This document shows positions 31,876 through 41,958 of a stretch of DNA of 64,000 nt, one piece after another. The DNA comes from Methanoculleus chikugoensis (GTDB lineage Archaea; Halobacteriota; Methanomicrobia; Methanomicrobiales; Methanoculleaceae): the NCBI RefSeq assembly GCF_019669965.1, contig NZ_AP019781.1:310001-374000 (forward strand), written 5' to 3'. The notes below the pieces were generated by a model. That model ran no database searches. It was not told the origin of the DNA and worked only from the letters and a program-made list of their open reading frames with translations. Position numbers and translations under genes: made by a program. Position 1 is the first letter of the stretch; the number at the start of each line of letters is the position of its first letter.

Positions 31876-34185
31876 TCATCGCTCCTCTCTCTCTCCCTCG
31901 CGGCGACGCATCAGGCGCCGGACTATCTTGAGAAACTCTTCCGCCTCGAAGTTCTTCTTGACGATATATCCATCCGCCCCGACCGCCTTTCCCCGCTCCC
32001 GGTCTTCAGGTGAACCGAGCGAAGTGACGAGCACCACCCGGATCCGGGCAACCTGCCCGCCTTCGGCCCGGATCTTCTCGGTGAGCGTAAAACCGTTCAT
32101 CCGAGGCATATCAACATCTGAAACGACCATATCAAACTCATGCTGCTTAAGCCTTGCGAATGCGTCGAGCCCGTTGACAGCGGTCTCCACCTGATATCCG
32201 GCTCCTTCGAGTATCGCCTGCAGCAGGGCACGCGACGTAACCGAGTCGTCGACAACCAGGATCCGCTGTTGTGTCGCCTGCGGGAGCACGGGTGCAGGCA
32301 CCGGCCGTTCCGCCTGCATCGCGTCCTGGATCAGTTCGAGCGGATCGAGCACGAGCACCAGATGCCCGTCCCCGAGGGTCACGGCCCCGTCGATCCTCCG
32401 CACAGAGATGAGCTGGCTGCCGAGCGGCCGGACGACGATCTCCTGGACCCGGATCACTTCGTCGACCATGCCCGCGATCTGCCCGGCCCCGTAGGCGATG
32501 ATGACGAGTGGCTTTGGCCGCTCCTCCTCCCCGGCAGGGCAGGACGAGGGGATGCCCAGGGCGTCGGTGAGCCGGATGACCTCGATCGTCTCTCCCCCGA
32601 GGCTGATCGTCGGCCGCCCCTTCGCGATGGCCAGGGAGTCCGGGCGAACCCGGAGAACCTGCTTCACCTGCTGCATCGGGAGGACGTATACCTGCCGCTC
32701 AGAGCGGACGAGGAGCCCGCGGAGGGTGGCCATCCTCACCGGGACGGTCAGGGTGATCGCCGTCCCCCTGCCGACGGTCGAGGAGACCGTCACCTCTCCC
32801 CCGAGACGGGAGACGGTGTCTTCCACGATCGCAAGCCCGAGCCCCCTCCCCGAGAGATCGGTGATGATCCGGCTCGTGGTCATCCCCGATCGGAAGATGA
32901 GCCAGATCGCCTCGCTGTCCGTGAGGGTTGCGTCCTCATCCGCCGTGATCACCCCGGTCTCGACGGCCGTCCTCCGGATCGCGCTGCTGTCGATGCCGGC
33001 GCCGTCGTCGGCCACCTCGATGCCGACCCGGCTCCCCGATCGGGGGAAGACCCGAATCCGCACGGTGCCTGTGGCGGATTTTTGCTCTGCTCTTCTGGTC
33101 TCAGGGCTCTCGATGCCATGATCGATGCTGTTCCGTATGAGGTGCGTGATGGGGTCCTTCAACGCATCGAGGATCCGGCGGTCGACCTCGATCTCGCCAC
33201 CCTCGATCGCGAGGTCGACCGATTTCCCCGAGGTGCGGGAGAACTCTCTCACGAACGCGGAGAAGGGGGCGAGTATGGTTGAAGCCGGGAGCAGCGCGGC
33301 ATCGTGGACGAGGTCCGAGATCTCGGATGTGCTCGTCTCGAGTGCCGACCGGTCGATCTCCATGGAACGCAGGTGCGTGGCGATATCGTGCTGGAGGTTG
33401 GTTATGAACTCGCGGTTGTACTCCTGGAACTCGACCGTTCGCTGGAGCGGCAGGAGAAGATCGGGAGGAATCGCCACCTTCTCTTCCCCGAAGGCTCTCC
33501 CGCGGATCGCCTGCAGGTCGTTGAACGCCTGGGAGTAGTTCCACTGCCAGAGGGAGAAACGGGTCGCCATCTCCTCGAGTTCGCGTATCCTCTGCGTGAT
33601 GAAGAGCCGGGTCGTGAGGAGGCTCTCGGCTCCGGCGGTGAGCCGGTCGAGTTTGTGGGCGGCAATCCGCACCATGCCCCGGTCGGTTCCCTGCTCGCTG
33701 CCGTTATAGGGACCCGGCATTTCGGGCGCGTGGTTCTCCCCGGAGGCCGGACCCGTTCCGGCCGGTCGATCTTCCGGGAAACCGCTCGGGACCGTCTCTT
33801 TCCTGCCGGGGACGGCCCGGAGCGCCGCGTTGATCTCCGCCGGCGAGGCGTCGGGTCTCTCTCCCTGAAGGAGACTTTTTATGACCGCGATTGCCCGGTG
33901 GAAGAGATCAAAGTCGTCCACTCCGGGGACGTACTCTCCCCGCTTCACAAGGGAGAAGACGGTCTCGAGGTTCTGGCAGATGGACTCGATATCCCGGAGG
34001 TTGACCGCGCGTGCCGCTCCTTTCAGGCTGTGAACCGTCCGGTAAATCCGCTCGACCAGATCGGGCGTCGGCCCGGCCTTCTCAAGCGCGATCAGCCCCT
34101 CGGTGATTGCTTCAAGGTGCCCGTCCGCCTCCTCGCGGAACGTCTCGAGGAGACGGGCACGAAATACGTCGTCCGATCCGGTCAT
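31876..34185 (-). CDS. cheA: Hybrid CheA with C-terminal receiver
   Basis: A 769-residue chemosensory kinase. The P1 (Hpt) domain carries His52 in RTVHSLKGAARAV. There is no clear P2. The dimerisation and ATPase parts follow: HLIRNSIDHGIESPE (N box), VEVADDGAGID and LSGRGLGLAIVEDTV. A CheW-like P5 follows (about 480-620), and a fused receiver domain (about 640-760) has VVDDSVTSRALL and VVSDVDMPRMNG. Hybrid CheA proteins with a receiver act without a separate CheY or use it as a phosphate sink. Named cheA on domain layout; it is encoded directly after the MCP. Confidence 0.94.
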   Translation of the reverse strand: MTGSDDVFRARLLETFREEADGHLEAITEGLIALEKAGPTPDLVERIYRTVHSLKGAARAVNLRDIESICQNLETVFSLVKRGEYVPGVDDFDLFHRAIAVIKSLLQGERPDASPAEINAALRAVPGRKETVPSGFPEDRPAGTGPASGENHAPEMPGPYNGSEQGTDRGMVRIAAHKLDRLTAGAESLLTTRLFITQRIRELEEMATRFSLWQWNYSQAFNDLQAIRGRAFGEEKVAIPPDLLLPLQRTVEFQEYNREFITNLQHDIATHLRSMEIDRSALETSTSEISDLVHDAALLPASTILAPFSAFVREFSRTSGKSVDLAIEGGEIEVDRRILDALKDPITHLIRNSIDHGIESPETRRAEQKSATGTVRIRVFPRSGSRVGIEVADDGAGIDSSAIRRTAVETGVITADEDATLTDSEAIWLIFRSGMTTSRIITDLSGRGLGLAIVEDTVSRLGGEVTVSSTVGRGTAITLTVPVRMATLRGLLVRSERQVYVLPMQQVKQVLRVRPDSLAIAKGRPTISLGGETIEVIRLTDALGIPSSCPAGEEERPKPLVIIAYGAGQIAGMVDEVIRVQEIVVRPLGSQLISVRRIDGAVTLGDGHLVLVLDPLELIQDAMQAERPVPAPVLPQATQQRILVVDDSVTSRALLQAILEGAGYQVETAVNGLDAFARLKQHEFDMVVSDVDMPRMNGFTLTEKIRAEGGQVARIRVVLVTSLGSPEDRERGKAVGADGYIVKKNFEAEEFLKIVRRLMRRREGEREER

Positions 34186-34196
34186 GGCAGATCGTG

Positions 34197-36578
34197 CTAG
34201 ACCCGGTACTGCTGGGTGATCCTCTTTAAGCGGGCGCCGAGCTCGTGCAGGTCCTCGGCGGTCTTCTCCGCCTTGTGGGTGGTCTCGAGGTTCTTCTGTG
34301 CCGCGTCACGGATGTTCTCCATCGCGCGTGAGATCTGGTCTATCCCTGAGGCCTGTGTCTGGATCGAGGAGGCGATCTCGATGACCTCCTGCGAGGAGTC
34401 GGCTATCGACCGGGCGAGCACCTCTATCGCCTCCTGGGCGTTGTTCGTCAACCGGGCTGCGTCCGCCACGGACCGGATCCCCTGCTCGGTCGAGACCGCG
34501 GTCGAGGTGACTCCCTGCTGGATATCGGTGAGGATGGCCCGGATGTTCGAGGTCGCCTTCTTCGACTGCTCGGCAAGGTTATGGATCTCGTTTGCGACGA
34601 CCGCAAACCCTTTCCCGAACTCTCCGGCTTTTGCGGCCTCGATGGAGGCGTTCACCGCGAGCAGATTGGACTGCTCGGAGATGTCGGTCACGGTCGCGAT
34701 GATCTCGCCGACGGCCTGGCTCTGCTCGGAGAGCCGGATGACGTTCATCCGGACGATATCCATCTCTCGCTGGATCTGGTTCATGCCCTCGAGGATCTCC
34801 CGCACCGATTTCTGGCCGTCCTTTGAGACATCCAGCGCCCGCATCGCCTTCTCCGAGACGCCTTTCGTCTTCTGGTTCACGAGTTCGGTCTTCTTCCTGA
34901 CGCTCTCGACCGAGTCCGAGGTCTCGTTCACCGTTGCAGCGGTCTGTGAACTGGCCGCGGAGAGCTGGCTCGTGACCGCCAGTATCTCGTTTGAAGCGAG
35001 CGAAAGAACCGAGACGCCTTCGTAAAGTTCCTCGCTGATCAGTTTCATCAGCCGCGAGAGTTCGATCCCGATGGTGTTGAGGGCGTCGCGGTAGGCGACG
35101 AACTCCCCGGCGACCGGGATCTTCTCGTCGAACCGGGCGGTGAAGTCGCCGGAAGCGTAGAATCGCGCAAGCCGCATCGCCTCGTTCACCGGTTCGGTGA
35201 TCGATTCGAGGGTCTTGTTGAACCCGGCGATGATCATCCGGTAGCCGCCGCGGAACGCTTTCTCATCGCCGCGGATGGAGAGATCGCCCGCACGGGCGGC
35301 ATCGGTGAGTTTGAGCGTCTCTTTGTGAAGGTGGTCGAGCGACTGGACCATCATCGCGAGCGCGGGACGTATCTCGTCGCCCTCGTCGGCGACCGGGAAC
35401 TCCTGGACGTACTCGCCGAGAGCGATCTTTTTGAGGTTCCCGACGACGTTCGTCTGGAGATCGCCGGCGAACTCGTCCATCGTCCTGGCCATGACCCCGA
35501 TCTCGTCCTGACGCCTGATGTTGAGCCGGGCGGAGAGGTGTCCGCTGCGGAGTTCTTTGAGCATCAGGACGACCTGCTGCAGGGGATCGGAGATTGAGCG
35601 GCCGAAGAGGATGGCGATCGCGACGCCGATGGCGATGGATGCGAGGACGACGACGACGATCGTGTTCCTGATAGTGTCTATCGGCCCGGTGAAGTCGGAG
35701 AGTTCGGCACGCGAGACGATGTACCAATCGAGCGGTTCGTAGTAGGTATAGGCGTCGATGATATCGGTGCCGTCGATCTGGTGGCGGATGACCCCGACCT
35801 TGTTCTGGAGCATCTCCTTGGCGAACTCTTCGCCGGCCCAGTTCTCGCCCTCGAGGGACGGATGCACGAGAACCTGCCCGGCGCTGTCGATGACGAACAT
35901 GTAGCCGTTTCTGCCGATGACCGTCTCCTTGAGGCTCGACTTGACGACGTCGAGCGTCTCCTGCTCCTCCGTCCCGACGAAGAGAACTCCGACGATGTTT
36001 CCGCGGCTATCCTTTATCGGTTCGTATGCGGTGACGTAGCGCTTGCCGAAGAGGTCCCTGCTCCCGTAGTAGGTCTCTCCCTGGTTCACCACGACGTCGT
36101 AGACGTTCTGGGTCAGCTCGGTCCCGACCGCCCTCGTCCCGTCGTTTCCGATGACGTTCGTGGAGATCCTGACGGCATTGTCGTCGTAGACCTGGAAGAC
36201 CGTCGCCGCGCCGCCGACCAGCGACTGGACCTGGTCGACGATCTCGAAGTTGTCGTTGATGACGTACGGGTTGCTGTCCCCGTCCACCAGCGTCAGTTTC
36301 CCGTCGATGACCTCCGGAGTGCCCCGGGCGTAGAAGTTCTCGTGGAGGACGTTGAGGTCGCTGTTCACCTTGTTGCGCGTGAGTTTGTAGACGTCGTTGG
36401 TCCATCCCCGCGCGTCGTGCACCTGCGTCTCGAGCAGCGTCTCGATCTGCTCGTTAATCACACCGCTCGAACTGGTATACGCCACTATGCCGAGCATAAG
36501 CGTCGGGATGATCGCCAGAAATAGGCAGATGACGAGGATCTTCGTCCCGACTTTCATGTCTGAAAAAAATGTGAACAT
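34197..36578 (-). CDS. Methyl-accepting chemotaxis protein with Cache-type sensor
   Basis: A 793-residue receptor. An N-terminal TM (about residues 15-35) is followed by an extracytoplasmic Cache domain of about 270 residues, then a second TM (about 305-325), three HAMP-like segments, and the coiled-coil signalling domain. The hairpin tip sequence near residue 640 ([23 protein letters not shown]) is the conserved CheA/CheW contact. It lacks a C-terminal CheR/CheB-binding pentapeptide. The ligand class is likely a small organic acid or amino acid (Cache family), but this is not determined. GGAGGTAGC precedes ATG 36578, a strong ribosome binding site. Confidence 0.95.
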   Translation of the reverse strand: MFTFFSDMKVGTKILVICLFLAIIPTLMLGIVAYTSSSGVINEQIETLLETQVHDARGWTNDVYKLTRNKVNSDLNVLHENFYARGTPEVIDGKLTLVDGDSNPYVINDNFEIVDQVQSLVGGAATVFQVYDDNAVRISTNVIGNDGTRAVGTELTQNVYDVVVNQGETYYGSRDLFGKRYVTAYEPIKDSRGNIVGVLFVGTEEQETLDVVKSSLKETVIGRNGYMFVIDSAGQVLVHPSLEGENWAGEEFAKEMLQNKVGVIRHQIDGTDIIDAYTYYEPLDWYIVSRAELSDFTGPIDTIRNTIVVVVLASIAIGVAIAILFGRSISDPLQQVVLMLKELRSGHLSARLNIRRQDEIGVMARTMDEFAGDLQTNVVGNLKKIALGEYVQEFPVADEGDEIRPALAMMVQSLDHLHKETLKLTDAARAGDLSIRGDEKAFRGGYRMIIAGFNKTLESITEPVNEAMRLARFYASGDFTARFDEKIPVAGEFVAYRDALNTIGIELSRLMKLISEELYEGVSVLSLASNEILAVTSQLSAASSQTAATVNETSDSVESVRKKTELVNQKTKGVSEKAMRALDVSKDGQKSVREILEGMNQIQREMDIVRMNVIRLSEQSQAVGEIIATVTDISEQSNLLAVNASIEAAKAGEFGKGFAVVANEIHNLAEQSKKATSNIRAILTDIQQGVTSTAVSTEQGIRSVADAARLTNNAQEAIEVLARSIADSSQEVIEIASSIQTQASGIDQISRAMENIRDAAQKNLETTHKAEKTAEDLHELGARLKRITQQYRV

Positions 36579-36707
36579 GCTACCTCCGTTCCACTCGCTC
36601 TTGTACGACGACTTAATAGATTGATGCGCACTCCGGGTTAAATAATGATCTGTCCTGTGAATGACGCCCAGGGCTCCCGTTAGAGCTAATAGGGAGATAA
36701 AACCGGT

Positions 36708-37679
36708 CTATTTTCTTGTCTGGTCAATCACCATCGCGGGGTCGGCGAGGATCGCGGCCGCGTCGAGGACGATCACCGATCCGTCTATGGCGCCCAGGAG
36801 GTAACGCTGCTCGATAGGCGTCGTGTCGGGCTCTACGGGGGAGAACGGGTCGGTCGGCCGGATGTAGATGTCCGTGATGTAATCTGCAAGAACTCCAAAG
36901 GTCATCGTCCCGTCGGAGAGGACGATGACCCGGTTGAGGTCGGTCAGGCCGTGCTTCGGGATCGAGAAAAGTGCGCGGAGATCGACGACGGAGATGATCT
37001 CGCCCCTGACGGCACAGATCCCGACGATGAAGTCGGGAACCCCGGGGACCGGGATGATCTCGTGCATGATGAAGACTTCGCGGATGTACTGTGTCTTGAT
37101 GGCGTACTCCTGACCCGCGAGCCTGAACGTGAGGAGTTCCGAGAACGGGGTCTCGCCATTCTCTTTCTTGGGCCGCGCAACCGCCCGCGCCCGTTCTGCG
37201 AGGATCTCACCGGCCTTTTCGGCGTCGTGAGGCGGTGTCGCCCCCCCGGCAACGGCCGCGCCGTCCGGGAGGAGGTGGTGCGCGATCTCTTCCGCTGCAA
37301 GGAATGCGCCGAGATCGTGGACGATGATCTCTCCTTCTTCGGTCGGCAGCACGCCGGGAGAGGAGGAGGCGTCGGGCGGGAGTTGCACCCGGCTCTCCTG
37401 CACCCCCCGCACCCCGTCCGCCCAGAGGGCCACGCATTCTCCGGAGGGGTGAGCGATGATGAGGACGTCGGTGGGGAGAGGAGGGCGCTCGGCGAGCCCG
37501 AGAAGACTCCGGAGCGAGTAGACCGGGACGGTTCTGCCGTGCAGGTTCATGGTTCCCGCTCCCCCGCGGCGTCTGCCGGTCTCCGGCCGGAGTTCCACCA
37601 TGCCGACAACCTGGCGGATCTCGGCGAGAGGGAGAGCGCAGGGTATCCCCTCAACGGTAAAGAACAGAAGGTGCGTCAT
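36708..37679 (-). CDS. Tandem CheW protein
   Basis: A 323-residue coupling protein with two CheW domains: residues 1-130 (FTVEGIPCALPLAEIRQVVG, VPVYSLRSLLG) and about 180-320 (LTFRLAGQEYAIKTQYIREVF, GEIISVVDLRALF). Most CheW proteins have one domain, so this could bridge two kinases or receptors. It is the first gene of the chemosensory cluster, with MCP 130 bases downstream. No CheR, CheB or CheY gene is visible in this cluster. Confidence 0.92.
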   Translation of the reverse strand: MTHLLFFTVEGIPCALPLAEIRQVVGMVELRPETGRRRGGAGTMNLHGRTVPVYSLRSLLGLAERPPLPTDVLIIAHPSGECVALWADGVRGVQESRVQLPPDASSSPGVLPTEEGEIIVHDLGAFLAAEEIAHHLLPDGAAVAGGATPPHDAEKAGEILAERARAVARPKKENGETPFSELLTFRLAGQEYAIKTQYIREVFIMHEIIPVPGVPDFIVGICAVRGEIISVVDLRALFSIPKHGLTDLNRVIVLSDGTMTFGVLADYITDIYIRPTDPFSPVEPDTTPIEQRYLLGAIDGSVIVLDAAAILADPAMVIDQTRK

Positions 37680-37744
37680 GGCGGATCATCGGATGCTCGA
37701 AGGTATGTGCGGAGGGGATAAAAGGTTACGGGGAGGCGCGCCGG

Positions 37745-38611
37745 TCAGGGGCCGAAGAGGTCGATGCCGGCGTTCGAGGTTGTGACGGTGACGGTCGGCC
37801 CCCCGTTGCCGAGCGTTCCCGAGACCGAGGTACCCGTCGACTCTTCGAGTTGGAGCAGAAGATCGTGAACCGCTATCCTGCCGTTCGAGGTGGTGGCGGC
37901 CAGCCGGGCATCCAGATCCCCGGCAAACCTGAGCGTGATGCCGGCATTGCTCGACGATATCGTCACGTCCCCCCGGACGGCGGGAATCTTGGCGGAGATT
38001 GCTCCGTTCGAGGTCGAGAGCCCTGCAACTCCTCCGCAGTCCTCCACCGTGATCCCGGCGTTGCTGGTCGTCGCAGTAACGTAGCCCTCGACGCCCGAGA
38101 GTTCGATCCGGCCGTTCGAGGAGGTCGCCGCGAGATCGCCGCCGGGAGCGTCGTGCACGATCACCCGGCCGTTCGACGTCAGGAGTTCCGTCTCTGTAAC
38201 CCGCACTCCCGCGAGTTCGATCCCGCCGTTCGAACTCTCGATCCTCTGCAGGACGACGGTCGGCGGCAGGGATATCGTGTAGTCGACGCTCACCCGCGGG
38301 TTGAACCCGGTATGCACCGTCTCTACCCTGAGGGGATCGCCCTCCGTCACCTCGATCCTGACCTTATCGAGTTCGCTCCGGCCGTATACGGATCGTTTGA
38401 CCGCCGTGATGCCGACGTCATTCCCCTCGCGGACGTTCACGGCGACGTTTCCGTTGCGGTTGGTCACGACGATACCGCTCCCGGGCTCCACCGCGACCGT
38501 CCGGTCGAACTGCTCCGTCTCCTCGAGGCCCGGCACCCCGGTGCATCCGGAAAGGGCGGTGGCGAGGACGACGAGGGCCAGCACCGCGTATACGGTTCCC
38601 TGCATGCTCAT
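37745..38611 (-). CDS. DUF4097-type lipoprotein with beta-strand repeats
   Basis: A 288-residue protein with a lipoprotein signal (ALVVLATALSGCTG; Cys near residue 23). The rest is rich in repeats of about 18-25 residues with the words SSNGGI, TSNGRV, SSNGRIEL and TSNAGITV, typical of DUF4097 beta-solenoid-like surfaces. Function of the family is unknown; it often lies near ABC transporters or two-component systems. Here the downstream genes in the same direction are an ABC-2 permease and ATPase, though separated by 26 bases, so an operon is possible. The first Met (38611) has a GAGGA ribosome binding site. Confidence 0.85.
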   Translation of the reverse strand: MSMQGTVYAVLALVVLATALSGCTGVPGLEETEQFDRTVAVEPGSGIVVTNRNGNVAVNVREGNDVGITAVKRSVYGRSELDKVRIEVTEGDPLRVETVHTGFNPRVSVDYTISLPPTVVLQRIESSNGGIELAGVRVTETELLTSNGRVIVHDAPGGDLAATSSNGRIELSGVEGYVTATTSNAGITVEDCGGVAGLSTSNGAISAKIPAVRGDVTISSSNAGITLRFAGDLDARLAATTSNGRIAVHDLLLQLEESTGTSVSGTLGNGGPTVTVTTSNAGIDLFGP

Positions 38612-38637
38612 CCTCTCTGCTTCATAGGAGATTACCC

Positions 38638-39474
38638 TTACGTCACGACGGCCTTCTCAAACGTCCGCCGGGCAAGGAGGTACATCACCGCCGCAAAGAT
38701 TGCCAGGTACGCGAACGACCCGAGGACGTCGACCGTGCTGGAGGTGTAGCGGGCGCCGACGGCGAAGAAATCGTTTCCGAGGGCGAAGTAACGGATCCCG
38801 TTGACCAGGTGGGTCAGGGGGTTGTAGATCGAGAGCGCCTGCAAAAGCGGTGGGAACGCCTGGACCGGGTAGAGGGCGTTCGAGACGAAGAAGAGCGGCA
38901 GGGTGAGAAGGGTGATGATCCCCTGCAGCCCTTCCGGGCTTTCGAGGCGCATCGAGATGGCGGAGGAGAAGAGCAGGAACCCGAGCGAGAAGGCAGCGAC
39001 GAACGCGAATATGCCGAGGATCGAGAGGACGATCCGGGCAGCCGAATACCCCGGGAAGAACTCGACCCCGAGGAGGAACCCGAAGACCATGATGATGGCG
39101 ACCTGGATGAACGACTTCGTCATCCCCGAGAGGCTGACCCCGAGCATGATATGCGTCCGGGGCATGGGGCTTGCAAGCATCTCCCGCATCAGCCCCCAGT
39201 TCTTATCGAAGAGGAGGCTGATCCCGCCGAAGAGGCTCGTGAAGAGGGTCGTCATCGCGATCACCCCGGCGGCCATGAAGGTGAGGTAGTCGACCGGGAC
39301 GGCACCCGCCGGGACCGGGACGGTCGAGGTGAACCGGCTGAAGTTCGAGGACATCGCGACGCCGAAGAACGCCATCCAGAGCGCCGGCTGCAGGAGCGAC
39401 GAGAGGAGCTGCGTCCTGAACCTGACGAACCGGATCATCTCCCGCCAGTAGACGGTAAGGAACTCCCATGCCAT
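38638..39474 (-). CDS. ABC-2 type exporter permease
   Basis: A 278-residue membrane protein with six predicted TM segments, an ABC-2 membrane domain of the DrrB/daunorubicin-like group. Typical signs are FRTQLLSSLLQPALWMAFFG near the N terminus and the loop GLMREMLASPMPR that contacts the ATPase. It pairs with the ATPase gene 4 bases upstream. Substrate is unknown; lipid, drug or carbohydrate export are all found in the family. Confidence 0.9.
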   Translation of the reverse strand: MAWEFLTVYWREMIRFVRFRTQLLSSLLQPALWMAFFGVAMSSNFSRFTSTVPVPAGAVPVDYLTFMAAGVIAMTTLFTSLFGGISLLFDKNWGLMREMLASPMPRTHIMLGVSLSGMTKSFIQVAIIMVFGFLLGVEFFPGYSAARIVLSILGIFAFVAAFSLGFLLFSSAISMRLESPEGLQGIITLLTLPLFFVSNALYPVQAFPPLLQALSIYNPLTHLVNGIRYFALGNDFFAVGARYTSSTVDVLGSFAYLAIFAAVMYLLARRTFEKAVVT

Positions 39475-39478
39475 CCGT

Positions 39479-40429
39479 TCATGCCCCCGTGTCGCGCAGT
39501 TCTCTTCCGGTATAGTGGACGAAGACGTCGTCCATCGTCGGTTTCTTCAGGTTCACGCTTGAGATCCCAATCCCGGCACCGCGCACCGCATCGACGATTA
39601 TCGGAAGGCAGTGACTCCCGTCGGCCGATATCGTGATCGAGAGGCCGCGGGTCGAATCCGTGACCGACCGGATCTCTTCGATCCCCTCGAGGGCATCCCT
39701 GGCCCTTCTGTCGTCGTCGGTCTCCAGGTAGACGACATCCTCGCCGAGGGCGTTCTTCAGTTCGGCCGGGGTTCCGGTGACGACGATCCTGCCGTGGTCG
39801 ATGATGCTGATCCGGTCGGAGAGCATGTCGGCCTCCTCCATGTAGTGCGTCGTTAAGAATATCGTCGTCCCGGCCCCGTTCACCTGCCGGATATAGTCCC
39901 AGATCCGCATCCGCGTCTGGGGATCGAGCCCCTGCGTCGGCTCGTCCAGGAAGAGCACCTCGGGCCGGGTCATCAGGCCGCGAGCGATCTGGAGCCGCCG
40001 TTTCATGCCGCCGGAGAGGTTCTTTGTCCGCTCGTCCCGTTTGAACTCAAGTTCGACGACCCGGAGCAGGTCGCCGATCTGCCGCCGCCGTTCTTCCCGG
40101 GGGATGCTGTAGAGCCGGCCGTGGAACTCCATCGTCTCCTGAACAGTGAGATCCCGGTCGAGCACGTCGTCCTGGAAGACGATGCCGATCGCCTTCCTGA
40201 CCTCCCCGGACTCCCGTGCGACGTCGTACCCGGCCACCCGCACCGTACCCTTCTGGAGAGGGAGGAGGGTCGTCAGGATGTTGATGGTGGTGCTCTTCCC
40301 CGCGCCGTTGGGGCCGAGAAAAGAGAAGATCTCGCCTCTTCTGACGGTGAAACTGATGCCGCGAACCGCCGCGAAGTCGCCAAACGCATGTTCGAGGTCT
40401 CGCACCTCGATGATATTGTCCCCTCCCAT
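39479..40429 (-). CDS. ABC exporter ATP-binding protein
   Basis: A 316-residue DrrA-like ATPase: Walker A ([11 protein letters not shown]) near residue 40, Q loop GIVFQDD, signature [15 protein letters not shown], Walker [13 protein letters not shown], and the H loop FLTTHYMEE. The C-terminal DUF4162-like region (about 230-310) is characteristic of this family. It drives export with the permease that begins four bases later. The upstream 332 bases hold no gene. Confidence 0.95.
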   Translation of the reverse strand: MGGDNIIEVRDLEHAFGDFAAVRGISFTVRRGEIFSFLGPNGAGKSTTINILTTLLPLQKGTVRVAGYDVARESGEVRKAIGIVFQDDVLDRDLTVQETMEFHGRLYSIPREERRRQIGDLLRVVELEFKRDERTKNLSGGMKRRLQIARGLMTRPEVLFLDEPTQGLDPQTRMRIWDYIRQVNGAGTTIFLTTHYMEEADMLSDRISIIDHGRIVVTGTPAELKNALGEDVVYLETDDDRRARDALEGIEEIRSVTDSTRGLSITISADGSHCLPIIVDAVRGAGIGISSVNLKKPTMDDVFVHYTGRELRDTGA

Positions 40430-40761
40430 CGGTTGTCGTCCGTTTCCGCACTTCTAAACCTCATGTACGGTGCTGTCATATCTCCTTTTTCCTCCCGGAA
40501 TGCGGCGGCCTGTGCGTGAACCCGTGCAGTCCCCCCGTATCTTCGGGGTATCGGTCGGAGCGGCAAATACGTCGCGGCGTCCCTTCGGCAGCCGGGCCGG
40601 ATAGATATCCTGAAATACCAGAATCGGCCATCCATTCTCGGAGACGGCATGTACGGCAGCAGTTTGCCGACCCGGGGAGGGGATGAGCGGGCTCGCTCCG
40701 CGCAGAGCATCGCTCCCCGGGCCGGCGCACCGGAGCGCGGAGCGCGGGCGGGGGGTGTTCG
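40430..40761. other. Intergenic region between the ABC ATPase and a secreted protein
   Basis: Only promoters and leader sequence can be suggested here. Open frames in the region are rich in Arg and Pro, of a type expected of G+C-rich antisense sequence, and I do not accept them. An A+T-rich tract near 40475-40495 could be the ATPase promoter. GGGGGTG just before 40762 is the ribosome binding site of the next gene. Confidence 0.5.
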
Positions 40762-41256
40762 ATGACCCCGGGTGCCCGGATGGTCCTCGTCCTTCTCCTC
40801 GCGGCGCTGGCGCTCACCGTGCCGGCGAGTGCGCTCGTGGTCGAGAACGCCGACCTGACCCCGGCGGAGGTGAAACTCCTCTTCGCGATGCGGGAGTATA
40901 CCCTGACCTACAATGAGTACGCCGGCCGGCTGCCGGGATGGGTGACCGGACCGTTTGCGGATGAGAAGGTCAACCTTTACGTCGTGTCTCCCGACGGCGT
41001 GCTGGTCATCGGGATCACGTTTCACGACAAAAAGATCGTCCAGTTCGACGCGAAAGGCTGCCCGGATCCGATCGCCACGGTGACCACCGACGCCGCGACG
41101 GTGGAGGAGGTCATGGTCTCCGACCGGCCGTTCGACACCTTCCGGGCGGCGATGCAAAACGGCACGGCCACGGTCGAGGGGAACAACCTCCTCGGCACGT
41201 TGCGGACGGGGATGGTCCGGTTCGGGCTCTGGGCGATGGATCTTATCGGCTTGTAA
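40762..41256 (+). CDS. Secreted protein of unknown function
   Basis: A 164-residue protein with a clear signal peptide (VLVLLLAALALTVPASALV, cut likely after the Ala-x-Ala). The mature part has alternating strands (VKLLFAMREYTLTYNEYAG, VNLYVVSPDGVLVIGITF) and an unknown fold. No cysteines beyond one and no catalytic motif. A short hydrophobic tail ends MVRFGLWAMDLIGL. Good ribosome binding site GGGGGTG and codon use like the neighbours support it as a gene. Role unknown. Confidence 0.75.
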   Translation: MTPGARMVLVLLLAALALTVPASALVVENADLTPAEVKLLFAMREYTLTYNEYAGRLPGWVTGPFADEKVNLYVVSPDGVLVIGITFHDKKIVQFDAKGCPDPIATVTTDAATVEEVMVSDRPFDTFRAAMQNGTATVEGNNLLGTLRTGMVRFGLWAMDLIGL

Positions 41257-41382
41257 CTGTCTTCCCCTTTGCGCCTTCTCGAACTCTGTTCCGTCAGGAC
41301 GCCGTTTCTGGACGGCACAGGCTAACAGTGCGATCTCCGGTGGGAAGAAGGGAAACAGATCCGGTTCCGCGTCCGGAGCGTA

Positions 41383-41583
41383 TCACAGCCCCACGAGACG
41401 CATACAGACCCCGATGGTCAGCCCCGACATGGAGGATGTCGCCGAGAGGGCCGCGAGGATGGCGGCGTTCATCATCGGCCCGATCCTGAGCGGGGTGTAG
41501 GTCGGGTTGCGCTGCAGTCTCCGCACTACCCGAAACGGCTTTGCGGTCGTCGAGATGGGGGGTTTATACGGTCTGATCCTCAT
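41383..41583 (-). CDS. Small protein with one hydrophobic segment
   Basis: A 66-residue protein beginning MRIRPYKPPISTTAKPFRVV, followed by a Met/Ala-rich segment (AAILAALSATSSMSGLTIGVCM) that could span a membrane once. A near-perfect ribosome binding site GGAGGTG lies before ATG 41583, the main reason for accepting it. The family is unknown. It is surrounded by other small orphans. Confidence 0.55.
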   Translation of the reverse strand: MRIRPYKPPISTTAKPFRVVRRLQRNPTYTPLRIGPMMNAAILAALSATSSMSGLTIGVCMRLVGL

Positions 41584-41788
41584 GTGGACACCTCCGTGTG
41601 CCGGATAGAACACTGGTTTGAGTGTGGGTTGTTTCTCCGGGTGATATTTTTTGTGGTTTTATTTCCCGGCCGGGTACGGGCGCACCTGAAGCCCCGGCAC
41701 CGGTTTTCCTGCACCGTTTCCCGGATCCCGTAGTCCGGCCCCGGCCTACGACAGGTTTATCCGTCCTCCGGGAGAGGAAACTCTTCCG

Positions 41789-41953
41789 ATGCAGCGATAC
41801 GTAAAACTCCTCCTCTACGGTATGCTTGCGTTCATCGTCTTTGCGGGCATCAGTTTCACCCTCGGCGGCCGGGTGAACTGGGTGCTCGCGGCGGCGACGG
41901 CGGTCGGGGTGATGATCGCGTACTTCTTCGCCGCTCCCCGGAGGGAGAGGTGA
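41789..41953 (+). CDS. Small membrane protein upstream of arginine deiminase
   Basis: A 54-residue protein starting MQRYVKLLLYGMLAFIVFAG with two hydrophobic stretches (residues 7-22 and 29-48) separated by a short loop and ending RRER. Its TGA overlaps or closely abuts the start of arginine deiminase (six bases to ATG 41959). The position suggests a membrane partner or simply a translationally coupled small gene. No family recognised. Confidence 0.65.
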   Translation: MQRYVKLLLYGMLAFIVFAGISFTLGGRVNWVLAAATAVGVMIAYFFAAPRRER

Positions 41954-41958
41954 GCCGG

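Noticed and set aside
40476-40817. Minus-strand frame of 113 codons between the ABC ATPase and the secreted protein
   Set aside because: Arg- and Pro-rich antisense-type composition and overlap with the secreted protein gene start.
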